The notes: generated by a model not told the origin, from the sequence alone. 25,495 bases of DNA from CAYJAZ01 sp964370095 (GCA_964370095.1 CAYJHJ010000027.1:1-25495); one strand, 5' to 3'; shown: positions 8,073-16,492, counted from the stretch's first letter. Numbers and translations are program-made.

Positions 8073-9389
8073 CTATTCACTAATATTAAAGCGTATAAGC
8101 TTTTTACGCAAGCCTTCGCGAGTTATACCTAAAGTTTCAGCTGCTTTTGTTTTATTTTCACTGTTTTCAAGCACATGTTTAATAATAAGTTTTTCCGCTT
8201 CTTCTAAATTCGTTGGTAAAGATGAATTATGCTGAAAAGGCAGCTTATTTTTTTCAAGTTCACTTTTTATATTTTCTTGTGAAGCTGTGTTTTTTTGGCT
8301 ATATAAGTCTATACCGTTTTTTTGCAATTCATCAGCAACTTTCATTTGAATTTTTTGAGATAAGTCTGCAAATTCAACAGTTTGACTTATAGACAAAGCG
8401 GCAGCTCTTTCCATTTCATTATTTAATTCACGCACATTACCCGGCCAATCATACAGTAAAAAAGCTTTTTGAGCAAGCTCACTGATTTTCATGGTGGAGC
8501 GAAACATGTTTTTTGCATGCCTTGAAAGAAAATAATTTGCTAAAATAAGAATATCACTTGTTCTTTCCTTTAATGAAGGCAGTTTTATTTCAACGACATT
8601 TATTCTATAATATAAATCTTCCCTAAACTTACCTTCTTTAATTAATTGCTTAAAATCTTTATGACTTGCACTTATCAAAATGAAGTCAACAGGAACTTCT
8701 TTCACGCTTCCTACGCGAGTTATTTTTCTTTCTTCTAAAACTCTTAATAATTTAGCTTGGTTCACAAGGCTCATATCTGCAATTTCATCAAGAAAAAGAG
8801 TGCCTTGGTGTGCTTCTTCAAAAATACCTTTTCGTGCATTCACACCGGTTGCAACATTTTTTTCAATGCCAAACATTTCACTTTCAAATAAAGTTTCCGG
8901 AATTGCAGTGCAGTTCACAGCCAAAAAAGGCTCGCTTCTTCTGGCTGAATTATAGTGTATATTTTTGGCAATTACTTCTTTGCCTGAGCCGGTAGGGCCA
9001 AGGATCATTGTATTTATAGGTCTTTTTGCAATAGTAAGAGCTAAGTCAAGCTGTTTTTTAAATTCTTCATCTTGCCCTATGACCATATTTTTACTGTACT
9101 CTGATTGCAAGCCGGCTTCAAGCCTGATTTTTTGCTTTAGAAGAAGTTTTCTTGCTTCTTCAAGCACAATGTTTTGTTTTTGCAATGTTTCAATCAACTG
9201 ATCTTTATGGTATTCACGAGCTGCAACTTTAACAAGCATAAGCCCAAAAGCTTCTGCCAATTTATTTATTAAAGGCGAAACCTCATGGCTTTGCGTTAGT
9301 GTGTATAACCGATCTTCGCTTGCAGTTCGCCCCCAAGCCAAGTCTTCACATAGTTTTATAAGTTCTTGCAAATAATCTTCAGACAGCAT
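8073..9389 (-). CDS. Sigma-54 enhancer-binding transcription activator, probable T3SS regulator
   Basis: This is an AAA+ activator of sigma-54 RNA polymerase with 438 residues. Residues 1-100 are a helical, mostly unassigned region that is neither a response-regulator receiver nor an obvious GAF/PAS domain. The AAA+ domain has Walker A GPTGSGKE (131-138), Walker B GTLFLDE (196-202), REDLYYR (256-262) and DWPGNVREL (314-322). A Fis-type helix-turn-helix ends the protein (about 399-438, NKTKAAETLGITREGLRKKL). The sigma-54 contact loop, normally GAFTGA, reads NVATGV (178-183); the central threonine is kept. The ATG at 9389 has an AGAGGG ribosome site. The gene follows sctU by 17 bases. Three near-identical sigma-54 promoters at 16057-16073, 16476-16492 and 18921-18937 are its likely targets, including the promoter of its own operon. 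Confidence 0.93.
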   Translation of the reverse strand: MLSEDYLQELIKLCEDLAWGRTASEDRLYTLTQSHEVSPLINKLAEAFGLMLVKVAAREYHKDQLIETLQKQNIVLEEARKLLLKQKIRLEAGLQSEYSKNMVIGQDEEFKKQLDLALTIAKRPINTMILGPTGSGKEVIAKNIHYNSARRSEPFLAVNCTAIPETLFESEMFGIEKNVATGVNARKGIFEEAHQGTLFLDEIADMSLVNQAKLLRVLEERKITRVGSVKEVPVDFILISASHKDFKQLIKEGKFREDLYYRINVVEIKLPSLKERTSDILILANYFLSRHAKNMFRSTMKISELAQKAFLLYDWPGNVRELNNEMERAAALSISQTVEFADLSQKIQMKVADELQKNGIDLYSQKNTASQENIKSELEKNKLPFQHNSSLPTNLEEAEKLIIKHVLENSENKTKAAETLGITREGLRKKLIRFNISE

Positions 9390-9406
9390 TTTAACCCTCT
9401 ATTCTT

Positions 9407-10444
9407 TTATTTAATTCCCTGAATGAAGCGTAAAACTTCTGCAACAGGGCCTATAAGATCTTTTGGTATGTAGGCATTTTCACTTCCTGTTTCATACAAA
9501 GCCCTTGCCAGATCCACATTACGCATAACGGGAATGCCTTCTTCTTTGGCAATTTCAATCATTCTTTGGGCTAAAGCATCTTGCCCTTTTGCTAAAATTA
9601 AAGGTAATGGAGTTTTTTCTTCATCATAATCTAAAGCAATGGCAAAGTGGGTTGGATTTGTGATAAGCACCTTGGCTTTTCTTGTATTTCCAAGTGTATT
9701 TTGAGAAAGCATTTCTTGATGGATTTGCTTACGCTTGCTTTTGATAAGAGGATCTCCCTCACTTTCTTTGTATTCCCTTTTCACTTCATCTTTTGTCATC
9801 ATATTTTGTTTTGTAAATTGAAAACGCTGAAAAACATAATCAGCAGCTGCAATTAAGCAAAAAACACCGGCAGCTTGCACAAGCATATCACTTATTGCAC
9901 TTCCAATAACTAAAAGCACTGAATAAATTGAACTGGTTGGAAGCTTGAATAGAATGGGAAACATCTCTTCAAAAATAGAATAAACAACATAGCCGATAAC
10001 AAAAACTTTAAGGAAGTTTTTTAGCATTTCAATAAAGTTTTTAACTGAAAAAACTTTTTTAAACCATTGTGCAGGGCTGAGGTTGCTTAATTTTGGCATT
10101 GCCCCTTCAGGTGCAAACAAAAAACCCACTTGCCCTAAGTTTGCTATAAGTGATGTTAAAACTGTAATCGCAACAAAAGGTATGCTTATAAGTGCAATAT
10201 AGCTCACTATTGAAAAAAATACTATGGGCAAAGCTTCGTTAAAGGGTTTATTCATCATATTCATAGGAATTTCTGCCATAGTAAGCATATCAACAAAAAA
10301 ACCCGGCCCTGCTACAAGCAGATAGAGAGCCACAGCAATTGTAGTTAATGCTGAGGGCACATCTTGACTTTTGGCTACTTGCCCTTTTTTCCGTGCATCT
10401 CTTAGCCTTTTCGCGGAGGGCTGTTCGGTTTTTTCATCACTCAT
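9407..10444 (-). CDS. sctU: T3SS export apparatus switch protein SctU (YscU/FlhB family)
   Basis: SctU is the inner-membrane export-gate protein whose autocleavage switches substrate class from needle parts to translocators and effectors. The 345-residue product starts EKTEQPSAKRLRDARKKGQ, the usual cytoplasmic N-terminus. It has four membrane segments between about residues 30 and 210, the linker VKREYKESEGDP (221-232), and the cleavage motif NPTH at 263-266 within VLITNPTHFAIALDY. The C-terminal domain includes RNVDLARALYE. The start at 10444 is 3 bases after the sctT stop, so translation is coupled. A non-flagellar assignment rests on the surrounding sctW, X and Y genes. Confidence 0.96.
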   Translation of the reverse strand: MSDEKTEQPSAKRLRDARKKGQVAKSQDVPSALTTIAVALYLLVAGPGFFVDMLTMAEIPMNMMNKPFNEALPIVFFSIVSYIALISIPFVAITVLTSLIANLGQVGFLFAPEGAMPKLSNLSPAQWFKKVFSVKNFIEMLKNFLKVFVIGYVVYSIFEEMFPILFKLPTSSIYSVLLVIGSAISDMLVQAAGVFCLIAAADYVFQRFQFTKQNMMTKDEVKREYKESEGDPLIKSKRKQIHQEMLSQNTLGNTRKAKVLITNPTHFAIALDYDEEKTPLPLILAKGQDALAQRMIEIAKEEGIPVMRNVDLARALYETGSENAYIPKDLIGPVAEVLRFIQGIK

Positions 10445-10447
10445 AGT

Positions 10448-11263
10448 TTATCTCACTAACATTTCTTCAAGCATCAGAACAAAGCCATTAATTTCTTTAT
10501 AAAGTTTAGGCATGAATGCCAAAAAAACTAAATAGTAAAAACATAATAAAAATGCAGTAAGCCCACTTTTAATTGGCATTGCAAGCACATAGACATTAAG
10601 CTGTGAGGCAAACCTGTTAACAAGGCCCAAGGAAATATCTGTCAATAAGCAAGCAACTGCAATTGGTGAAGCCAATAAAAGCATGGTTAGAAAAAGCCAG
10701 CTCATTTTTGAAGCAAAGAAAAGAGCTAAAGGAAGGTTGATGTTCATAGCCATAAATTCAGTTGGCGGAAAGATTTGATAAGAAGTATAGATAATTGAAA
10801 GATAGGTTAAAAACCCACCTGTTGCAAAAAATAAATACGTAACACTTTGAAAAAATAAACCACCAATAGGCGAAACTGTATCACCGCTTGAAATATCAGC
10901 ACCCTCTGCTTGCGAAGCACCCCTTTGATTATCAATAAAAAAACCTGCACTTTGCACTGACCAAAAAAGCAAAGCCCCTAAATATCCTATTAAAAAACCT
11001 AAAGCTATTTCTTTAAAAATTAAAAAAGTCGATTCTAAGGTGAGGATTGAAGAAAAATCATTAATATTTGGGATATAGCTGAGAATATAATTGTGTAAAA
11101 TAAGATAGATAGAACCCACCATAACCAAACGAAGCTGCCCTGTTACTACAGCAGTGCCTAAAAAAGGGGCAAGCATAACAATCACAAATAAGCGTGGCAT
11201 GCCAATAAGCACAGCCATTATATGACGATAGATATCAAGTTGTAGTATAAGATCTTCTATCAT
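10448..11263 (-). CDS. sctT: T3SS export apparatus protein SctT (YscT/FliR family)
   Basis: SctT is part of the membrane export gate, where it forms the SctRST cone with SctR and SctS. The 271-residue product is highly hydrophobic, has the usual family length of about 260 and has several membrane segments. Family-typical stretches are MPRLFVIVMLAPFLG near residue 22, DNQRGASQAE near 111 and GLVNRFASQLNVYVLAMPIK near 212. It lies 12 bases after sctS and 3 bases before sctU. The ribosome site before the ATG at 11263 is poor, which fits translational coupling inside the operon. Confidence 0.96.
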   Translation of the reverse strand: MIEDLILQLDIYRHIMAVLIGMPRLFVIVMLAPFLGTAVVTGQLRLVMVGSIYLILHNYILSYIPNINDFSSILTLESTFLIFKEIALGFLIGYLGALLFWSVQSAGFFIDNQRGASQAEGADISSGDTVSPIGGLFFQSVTYLFFATGGFLTYLSIIYTSYQIFPPTEFMAMNINLPLALFFASKMSWLFLTMLLLASPIAVACLLTDISLGLVNRFASQLNVYVLAMPIKSGLTAFLLCFYYLVFLAFMPKLYKEINGFVLMLEEMLVR

Positions 11264-11275
11264 AAATAACTCAAT

Positions 11276-11533
11276 TTATAGAAGGTAAAATCTATCAAAA
11301 ATTTCAGCACCATAGCGTAAAAGCTCATTGCCAATCATTCCACCCATTAAAAATAAAGTGATAGAAACGGCAATCAATTTTATGCCAAAGGTGAGTGTTT
11401 GCTCTTGTAATTGAGTAACTGCCTGAATAAGACTAATCAATAAGCCAACAACTGAAGCAACAATAATTGGGGGCATTGAAAGCATAAGCACCAAATATAA
11501 AGCTTGAACAGCAAATTCTATTGTTAGATCCAT
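11276..11533 (-). CDS. sctS: T3SS export apparatus protein SctS (YscS/FliQ family)
   Basis: SctS is a small export-gate protein of about 85 residues with two membrane hairpin helices; YscS has 88. It shows the family stretch MPPIIVASVVGLLISLIQAV and TQLQEQTLTF, followed by a second hydrophobic helix. The ATG at 11533 lies 1 base after the sctV stop codon and has AGGA in the end of sctV as ribosome site; an upstream in-frame extension into sctV has no support. The usual neighbour sctR is not between sctV and sctS. Confidence 0.95.
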   Translation of the reverse strand: MDLTIEFAVQALYLVLMLSMPPIIVASVVGLLISLIQAVTQLQEQTLTFGIKLIAVSITLFLMGGMIGNELLRYGAEIFDRFYLL

Positions 11534-11534
11534 A

Positions 11535-13625
11535 TTAAATCCTAATACGAGCAAGAGGTTGTACGGTTATTTCCGGGCTAAGCTCTTGGTAAGAAAGAAC
11601 TGCAAGATTATAATGTTCACTCTCTATAAGGCGGCGAACGTATCTTCTTATATCCATACTTGCCATAAGTACAGGTTTTTGTGTGTGTTTTTCATAATCA
11701 CCCGCTGCCTCTGTCAAGGCTTTTAGGAATGCTTTTGAAACTTCTGTATCCAGTGCCAAAAAAGCACCCGCTGAAGTTTGACGAATAGCTTTACGTATAG
11801 TTTCTTCTAAATCAGGGTCAATTAAAAGAGCCGGCAACATGTTTTGCCCCTTAGAATAAGCATAAGAAATCTGCCGCTTTAAGCCTGTGCGAACATATTC
11901 GGTAAGCATAACGCCATCTTTTTCTTTTTGTGCCCATTCTATCAATGATTCTAAAATAGTGCGTAAATCTCTGATAGAAACTTGCTCTTGAACGAGCCTT
12001 TGAAAAATTTCAGCTATTTTTTGCACTGGTAAAAGTCTGCTTGCTTCACACACAAGGTCAGGCGCTTTTTCTTCCATTTTATCAAGAAGATATTTTGTTT
12101 CTTGCATACCAAGAAACATTGATGCATGGCGTGAAAGCAATAAAGATAGATGATAAGCCAATATTTTTGAATGATCCATGCATGAAAGCCCTGCTCTTTC
12201 AAGAAGTTTTTGATGAGAAGAAGGGGCCCAAATGCTTTCCAAATCCGGCAAAAATTTATCTTTTATTATGGCATCAACACCAAGCATTTTTAAATTTTCA
12301 GGCTTTTCATTCACAAGCACAGCATCTTTTTCCAAAACACCGCCAGACATAGGAACTTCATTGATATAAAGCATATAGCTTAATCCTGAATGATGTGTAA
12401 GGCGTAAGTTAATTCCGGGGAAAGGCACGCCCAAATCATAATAAAGCACACGCCTTAAAGCTGCCAATTCTTCATTTAAGGAATTATAATTTAATTCTGA
12501 GCTTAGCTCATCCGAAACATCTAAAATAATAGGGACTGTTGGCAAAAATTCATCATGCTCGCCTGAAGGCTGTGCACTTTGCTTTTTCTGAACTGTGGGC
12601 GACATTACAGACTTTAAATCAGCCTGAGCATCACGCTCTTTAGGGGCTTTTGAGATACTTTCCAAAAGATAAGCAAAACCAACAAGAATTGCTGCCAATG
12701 TAAAAAGTTGAGGTTTTGGAAAACCCGGCACAAGAGCAAATAAAAATATCATGAACCCTGCCATCTTTATTGCTTTAGGTTGAGCAAAGAATTGCCCACC
12801 TACTTGTGCACCCACATCATCATCAGAATCACCTGAACGCGTGATAAGCACACCGGCTGAAATAGCAATAATAAGTGAAGGGATTTGTGAAACCAAACCA
12901 TCGCCTATAGTAAGAATACCGTAAAGCTGTAAAGCTTCACCGGCTGTAAGCCCATTTTGGGTAATTCCAATCACTGTGCCGCCAACAATATTAACAACAG
13001 CAACAATCATTCCTGCAATACTGTCGCCTTTAACAAACTTCATGGCACCATCCATTGCACCATACATTTTGCTTTCTTGGCTAACACGATCACGAAGCCT
13101 TTGAGCTTCTTCCATATCAATAACACCAGCACGCATATCAGCATCAATAGACATTTGCTTGCCGGGCATAGCATCAAGTGTGAAGCGGGCACCAACTTCT
13201 GCCACACGTTCTGCACCTTTTGAAATAACTAAAAATTGTACAATGGTGAGGATTAAAAATACTACTGCACCTACAATAAAGTTGCCGCCAAGAGCAAATT
13301 CACCGAAAGTATAAATAATTTCGCCGGCATCTGCTTGAAGGAGGATAAGCCTTGTGGTTGTGATATTAAGCCCTACTCTAAAAAGGGTTGTAAATAAAAG
13401 CATGGTAGGATATGCAGAAAAATCAAGTGCAGTTTTAACATACATACACATCATCAACATAAGAAAAGACAAAGCCATGTTCATGCCAATAAGCGTGTCA
13501 ACAAGTGGCGTTGGTAAGGGCATTATCATTAAAGCAATAACTAAAATAACAAGGCCAACTAAAGCAAGATCGCTGTGCCTTGAGGATGCTCCGACAATTT
13601 TTTTGGCTTGTACAAATATATTCAT
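11535..13625 (-). CDS. sctV: T3SS major export apparatus protein SctV (LcrD/YscV/FHIPEP family)
   Basis: SctV forms the nonameric export gate that receives substrates and chaperones at its cytoplasmic ring. The 696-residue product (LcrD about 704) has about eight membrane segments in residues 15-320. Its FHIPEP signature region reads ERVAEVGARFTLDAMPGKQM, then SIDADMRAGVI. The linker runs from about 325 to 360, and the cytoplasmic domain contains LGVPFPGINLRL and the C-terminal RRLIESEHYNLAVLS. It starts 15 bases after sctY with a weak ribosome site and overlaps the sctS ribosome site. In Yersinia, SctX and SctY bind the cytoplasmic part of SctV, and here they are encoded immediately upstream. 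Confidence 0.97.
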   Translation of the reverse strand: MNIFVQAKKIVGASSRHSDLALVGLVILVIALMIMPLPTPLVDTLIGMNMALSFLMLMMCMYVKTALDFSAYPTMLLFTTLFRVGLNITTTRLILLQADAGEIIYTFGEFALGGNFIVGAVVFLILTIVQFLVISKGAERVAEVGARFTLDAMPGKQMSIDADMRAGVIDMEEAQRLRDRVSQESKMYGAMDGAMKFVKGDSIAGMIVAVVNIVGGTVIGITQNGLTAGEALQLYGILTIGDGLVSQIPSLIIAISAGVLITRSGDSDDDVGAQVGGQFFAQPKAIKMAGFMIFLFALVPGFPKPQLFTLAAILVGFAYLLESISKAPKERDAQADLKSVMSPTVQKKQSAQPSGEHDEFLPTVPIILDVSDELSSELNYNSLNEELAALRRVLYYDLGVPFPGINLRLTHHSGLSYMLYINEVPMSGGVLEKDAVLVNEKPENLKMLGVDAIIKDKFLPDLESIWAPSSHQKLLERAGLSCMDHSKILAYHLSLLLSRHASMFLGMQETKYLLDKMEEKAPDLVCEASRLLPVQKIAEIFQRLVQEQVSIRDLRTILESLIEWAQKEKDGVMLTEYVRTGLKRQISYAYSKGQNMLPALLIDPDLEETIRKAIRQTSAGAFLALDTEVSKAFLKALTEAAGDYEKHTQKPVLMASMDIRRYVRRLIESEHYNLAVLSYQELSPEITVQPLARIRI

Positions 13626-13640
13626 AATATTTTTCAGTGC

Positions 13641-14054
13641 TTATGCTATAAGGTTGTAGTATTGTTTTATTGAAGCTTCTGCCTCATTAAAACGTGAAGA
13701 CTGCCACAAAGCCTCTGCCTTTAAAAGGTAAAGGTATGCATCTTGTTTTTTATAAACTCCATCGCCAATGGCATTTCTTAAAGCTTCAAGCGCAAGTTTA
13801 TATTCTTCTTTTCTTATATAGACGACTGCAAGGTTTTTGTAAAGCCAATTCTTTTGTTTTTCATCTATTGCCAATTTCAAAAGAGCGCTAAATGTCTTTT
13901 GTGCATCATCATTCCTTCCCATACGCATAAGCATATAGCCAAGTGAGGAAAGGCTTTGATAATCAATAAGGCTAAAACCTTCTTTTTCTTTTTCTTCATG
14001 CCTATCCATTTTTGTTGAAAGGCTATGATAATCTTGTTCAAAAATTTCAGACAT
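13641..14054 (-). CDS. sctY: SctY-like TPR protein (YscY, SctX chaperone)
   Basis: This is a 137-residue protein with helical TPR-like repeats: LSSLGYMLMRMGRNDDAQKT (about 35-54), LYKNLAVVYIRKEEYKLALE (about 71-90) and AYLYLLKAEALWQSSRFNEA (about 106-125). It is somewhat longer than Yersinia YscY (114 residues), which is also TPR-like. YscY binds the early substrate YscX and docks it to YscV. The identification rests on the TPR pattern plus position: the gene lies between an SctX-like gene (2-base gap) and sctV, exactly as yscX-yscY-lcrD in Yersinia. A GCGGG stretch in the end of sctX may act as ribosome site. Sequence alone would not separate it from other TPR chaperones. Confidence 0.8.
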   Translation of the reverse strand: MSEIFEQDYHSLSTKMDRHEEKEKEGFSLIDYQSLSSLGYMLMRMGRNDDAQKTFSALLKLAIDEKQKNWLYKNLAVVYIRKEEYKLALEALRNAIGDGVYKKQDAYLYLLKAEALWQSSRFNEAEASIKQYYNLIA

Positions 14055-14056
14055 AT

Positions 14057-14419
14057 TTACCCGCCAATCATAAGGTTTCTGTATGCTTGTAATAATTCTT
14101 TATTTTCAAGAACAGGCTTAACAATTTCATCTACAAATGCTTTAACTTCCGCATCTTGACTATTTTCAAATTTATTAGCAAAGTTAAGGAGTGTTTTATT
14201 GAAAACATCGGGGCGTAAACATTCACCATCGCCTATTTCAGGGGATAAAAACTTTTCTGAAATAGTTTTTAAATCTAGGTTATTAAAATGTTCAACCGTG
14301 GCAATTTCATTTGAACCGGTTGATGCTAGGGGCTTTGCTGTGGGAATATTTGAATTTGTTTGAGGTTTTACAAAACCTTGAATTCCGAAAGACGTGCTGA
14401 ATAATTGAGTTTTTTCCAT
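14057..14419 (-). CDS. sctX: SctX-like early T3SS substrate (YscX)
   Basis: The 120-residue product is soluble, without signal peptide or membrane segment; Yersinia YscX has 122 residues. The N-terminal part is Ser/Thr/Asn-rich and looks unstructured, as expected for a secreted protein. The C-terminal part is helical (EVKAFVDEIVKPVLENKELL) and ends LLQAYRNLMIGG, comparable with the end of YscX (LLQIILNLLHKV). YscX is an exported component needed for the switch to needle and effector export and pairs with YscY and YscV. An AGAGGAAG ribosome site precedes the ATG at 14419. Overall similarity is modest; gene order carries much of the call. Confidence 0.75.
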   Translation of the reverse strand: MEKTQLFSTSFGIQGFVKPQTNSNIPTAKPLASTGSNEIATVEHFNNLDLKTISEKFLSPEIGDGECLRPDVFNKTLLNFANKFENSQDAEVKAFVDEIVKPVLENKELLQAYRNLMIGG

Positions 14420-14481
14420 ATCTCTTCCTCTAATATTTAGACTGTTATTCTATTATTTTTATAATTGTCATTTATTTTAGG

Positions 14482-14853
14482 TTATTCTTCTTTTATTTTT
14501 AAGCTAAGCTTCATTAAAAATTCAAACACATTTTCAATAGTTGCTGCAGTTATAGCTGCATGTTCAAAGCGTGATATTAAAAATGCTTTATTATTATAGA
14601 GCCCTGTAGTAAGGGGGAATGGGTGGTTATATTTATAATGACTAAGCTCAAGAACGCGTTCAGAGGCCTTTGTGTCGTATGGTTTTACGGGAATAGAAAG
14701 GTAAAGTAAAAGTTCACTCTCAGTCTTTTCAAAAGAAAAAAGCATAGCGTCTTCATTTTCACCTATAACTAGGCTTGCCATACCTTTTTCATTCAGTGAA
14801 AAAGAAGGCATATTCATTCGATTGGCAAAATTAGCAATTTCATTTTCAAGCAT
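14482..14853 (-). CDS. SycN-like class I T3SS chaperone
   Basis: This is a small acidic protein of 123 residues with the alpha-beta-beta-beta-alpha-beta-beta-alpha pattern of class I T3SS chaperones. The closest pattern I recognise is SycN of Yersinia (also 123 residues): a PLTTG block near residue 80, a hydrophobic strand FLISRFE, and the final helix ENVFEFLMKLSLKIKEE. In Yersinia, SycN pairs with YscB to escort YopN; here the gene directly follows the YopN-like gene, so the same client is likely. The ATG at 14853 has GGAG 7 bases upstream. A longer in-frame version back to 14925 would overlap sctW and is not supported. No YscB-like second chaperone is visible. Confidence 0.75.
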   Translation of the reverse strand: MLENEIANFANRMNMPSFSLNEKGMASLVIGENEDAMLFSFEKTESELLLYLSIPVKPYDTKASERVLELSHYKYNHPFPLTTGLYNNKAFLISRFEHAAITAATIENVFEFLMKLSLKIKEE

Positions 14854-14881
14854 ATATGCTCCGTAAATTATAAATAAAAAT

Positions 14882-16018
14882 TTATTGATTTTCCATTTGA
14901 TAAAGCCATTCATCTTCTCTTTCAATAGCTTGATCTACTGACATTTGAATAGCATCAACCACTTTTGCTCTTTCTTGGCCATTGTTAAAAATGGTCAGTG
15001 AAAGCTGCCTTGCCATTGTTTGTAATTCTTGCAGAAAAAAAACTTCTTGTTCGGGGTTTGCTAGATGAGAATCTGCTGCAATCTTGTCAATGCTTGAAGA
15101 AGATAAAAAACTTTCCTCTTTCATATCAAGCAGTTTGCCAAGTATTTGAAAGCCTGAATAAGGGCAAGTTGTAATTCCATACACTTCATTTAAGCGAGTG
15201 ATAAATTTATCGCAAAGAACATGCGCACTTTGAAAAGCCCTTAATTCACCAAGGCTTGTGCTTACACTTTGTAGTTTTACTTTATCACTACTGCTTACAT
15301 CGGCTGCCAAATCATTTGCAAGGGTTTTGTATAAAAAATCAAGTGCAAGATCAATTTTTCCGCTATAATGCTGATTGATATAGGCATAAACCTCTTTAGG
15401 GGCAAGAAATTCACTTACTGATGTAGTGTAAAGGCTTTGTGCTTCTTGCAAAGCATTAAATCTATTGTCTTCAGCTTTTGTAAGCTCAACTTGAATAGAG
15501 GTAATAATTTTGCCTTTTTCGTGCAGTTCAAGGGTGTCAAGTGTTTCTTCAAGAATTTTTAATAATGAAGGGTCAGCATGATCGTTTTTAAAATCGTCAT
15601 GTGCTTGCTTTAAAAAAGCATAAGTTTCAGCGGAATTTTCAGATAGATTACGTGCTAGCTGCAATAAAGTTTGTAAATTAAGCATGCCCTTCATTGAGAG
15701 AATTGCATTTTTCAAATCAATGAATTTTTTAGCTTTATCACTTTGTTGCAGAATTTTAGAATAACGCTTGATAATGTCAGAGTCTTTTAACTCCATCACT
15801 TCTTTTTCTTTTCTTTCTTGCAATTCAAAATCTTCTGTTGTGTCAACAGCAAAAGTTAATTCTTCTGCACAATCGGCCAATAAAGACATGGGATCATCCG
15901 GCATAAAAACATTTTGCCCCATCAAAGTGCCTTTTGCTTGTGTTGTGAGGGAAGAAAAGCCAACTGAAGATGATTGTGATTGAACTGACTGGTTTTGAAT
16001 ATTAAAATCAATTACCAT
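14882..16018 (-). CDS. sctW: T3SS gatekeeper SctW, YopN-TyeA fusion
   Basis: The gatekeeper plugs the export gate until host contact and helps order the secretion of translocators before effectors. The 378-residue product is close to YopN plus TyeA together (about 385), and both parts are recognisable. The first about 280 residues form the helical HrpJ/YopN-like region with a flexible, Gln/Ser-rich secretion signal at the N-terminus. The last about 90 residues match TyeA: FFLQELQTMARQLSLTIF and DAIQMSVDQAIEREDEWL align with TyeA's FYQDLKRMFRLFPLGVF and NAIDMAIESEEEEL. CopN and MxiC are also single-chain gatekeepers. It is the first gene of the - strand operon. Its ATG at 16018 has GGAG upstream, and a sigma-54 promoter lies at 16057-16073. 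Confidence 0.9.
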   Translation of the reverse strand: MVIDFNIQNQSVQSQSSSVGFSSLTTQAKGTLMGQNVFMPDDPMSLLADCAEELTFAVDTTEDFELQERKEKEVMELKDSDIIKRYSKILQQSDKAKKFIDLKNAILSMKGMLNLQTLLQLARNLSENSAETYAFLKQAHDDFKNDHADPSLLKILEETLDTLELHEKGKIITSIQVELTKAEDNRFNALQEAQSLYTTSVSEFLAPKEVYAYINQHYSGKIDLALDFLYKTLANDLAADVSSSDKVKLQSVSTSLGELRAFQSAHVLCDKFITRLNEVYGITTCPYSGFQILGKLLDMKEESFLSSSSIDKIAADSHLANPEQEVFFLQELQTMARQLSLTIFNNGQERAKVVDAIQMSVDQAIEREDEWLYQMENQ

Positions 16019-16055
16019 ATTAATTCTCCAACTTTTTTTGCATTATTTTTATAAT

Positions 16056-16073
16056 ATGCAAAAAGCTTGCCGT
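16056..16073 (-). promoter_or_regulatory. Sigma-54 promoter of the sctW-to-phosphatase operon
   Basis: Read on the - strand the site is CGGCAAGCTTTTTGCAT. GG (16071-16070) and GC (16059-16058) are separated by exactly 10 bases, the invariant -24/-12 spacing; the -12 half TTTTGCAT is close to consensus. The -24 half has C instead of T before GGCA. Transcription would start near 16046, leaving a leader of about 28 bases before the sctW ATG with its GGAG site. The match to the two + strand promoters (GGCA-N-R-CT-N-T-N-TGC) makes a chance hit unlikely. Confidence 0.75.
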
Positions 16074-16407
16074 TTATCACCTTTGAAATATAATTGACAT
16101 CAAAAGCCAAAAAAAATGTAAATATAATCGATAAAGCTTTCTAAAACATAAAAATTATCAATAAAAAATATATATTATAGACTATAAAATAACATAAAGC
16201 TATTTTAGTGTCAATTCAAGAAAATGCACAAAGCATTTATACTAAACTGTTATAAAATATAAAAAAAATTGCTTACATATTTCATAAAAAAAAGAATTAA
16301 CTTGCTTTTTGTAAAAAAAAATTGTATTTCTTTAGTATCTATTTTAAAGGCTTATAGTATTTCCCCTTTAGTTGCCTTAGGCATCAACAGCCTTTGAATG
16401 CCACTTT

Positions 16408-16436
16408 TTTTGGCACTGATAGAATTACTGCCAAAA
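16408..16436 (+). promoter_or_regulatory. 29-base palindrome, candidate enhancer (activator-binding) site
   Basis: Half-sites TTTTGGCACTGA (16408-16419) and TTACTGCCAAAA (16425-16436) are inverted copies matching at 10 of 12 positions around a 5-base centre. The outer 8 bases pair perfectly. The right half ends 44 bases before the GG of the sigma-54 promoter at 16476-16492, a plausible upstream activating position. The core TTACTGCCAA recurs at 18849-18858 before the second + strand promoter. Confidence 0.55.
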
Positions 16437-16475
16437 TTAAAATAAAGTTTTATATATTATAGCAAGTTATATAAG

Positions 16476-16492
16476 TTGGCATGCTTTATGCT
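16476..16492 (+). promoter_or_regulatory. Sigma-54 promoter of the 650-residue EspA-like gene
   Basis: The site reads TTGGCATGCTTTATGCT, with GG at 16478-16479 and GC at 16490-16491 separated by exactly 10 bases. TGGCA is the consensus -24 core. The expected start of transcription is near 16503, about 34 bases before the ATG at 16537. An enhancer-like palindrome lies just upstream at 16408-16436. Confidence 0.82.

Noticed and set aside
13354..13659. Plus-strand reading frame opposite the start of sctV
   Set aside because: Antisense shadow of conserved FHIPEP codons.
16411..16428. TGGCAC at 16411-16416 as another sigma-54 -24 element
   Set aside because: Ten bases after GG comes AT instead of GC, so the -12 element is missing; the bases are better explained as the left half of the palindrome.
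16165..16465. Repeated TATATATTATAG at about 16177 and 16452
   Set aside because: Low-complexity AT sequence in a very AT-rich region; chance recurrence is likely.
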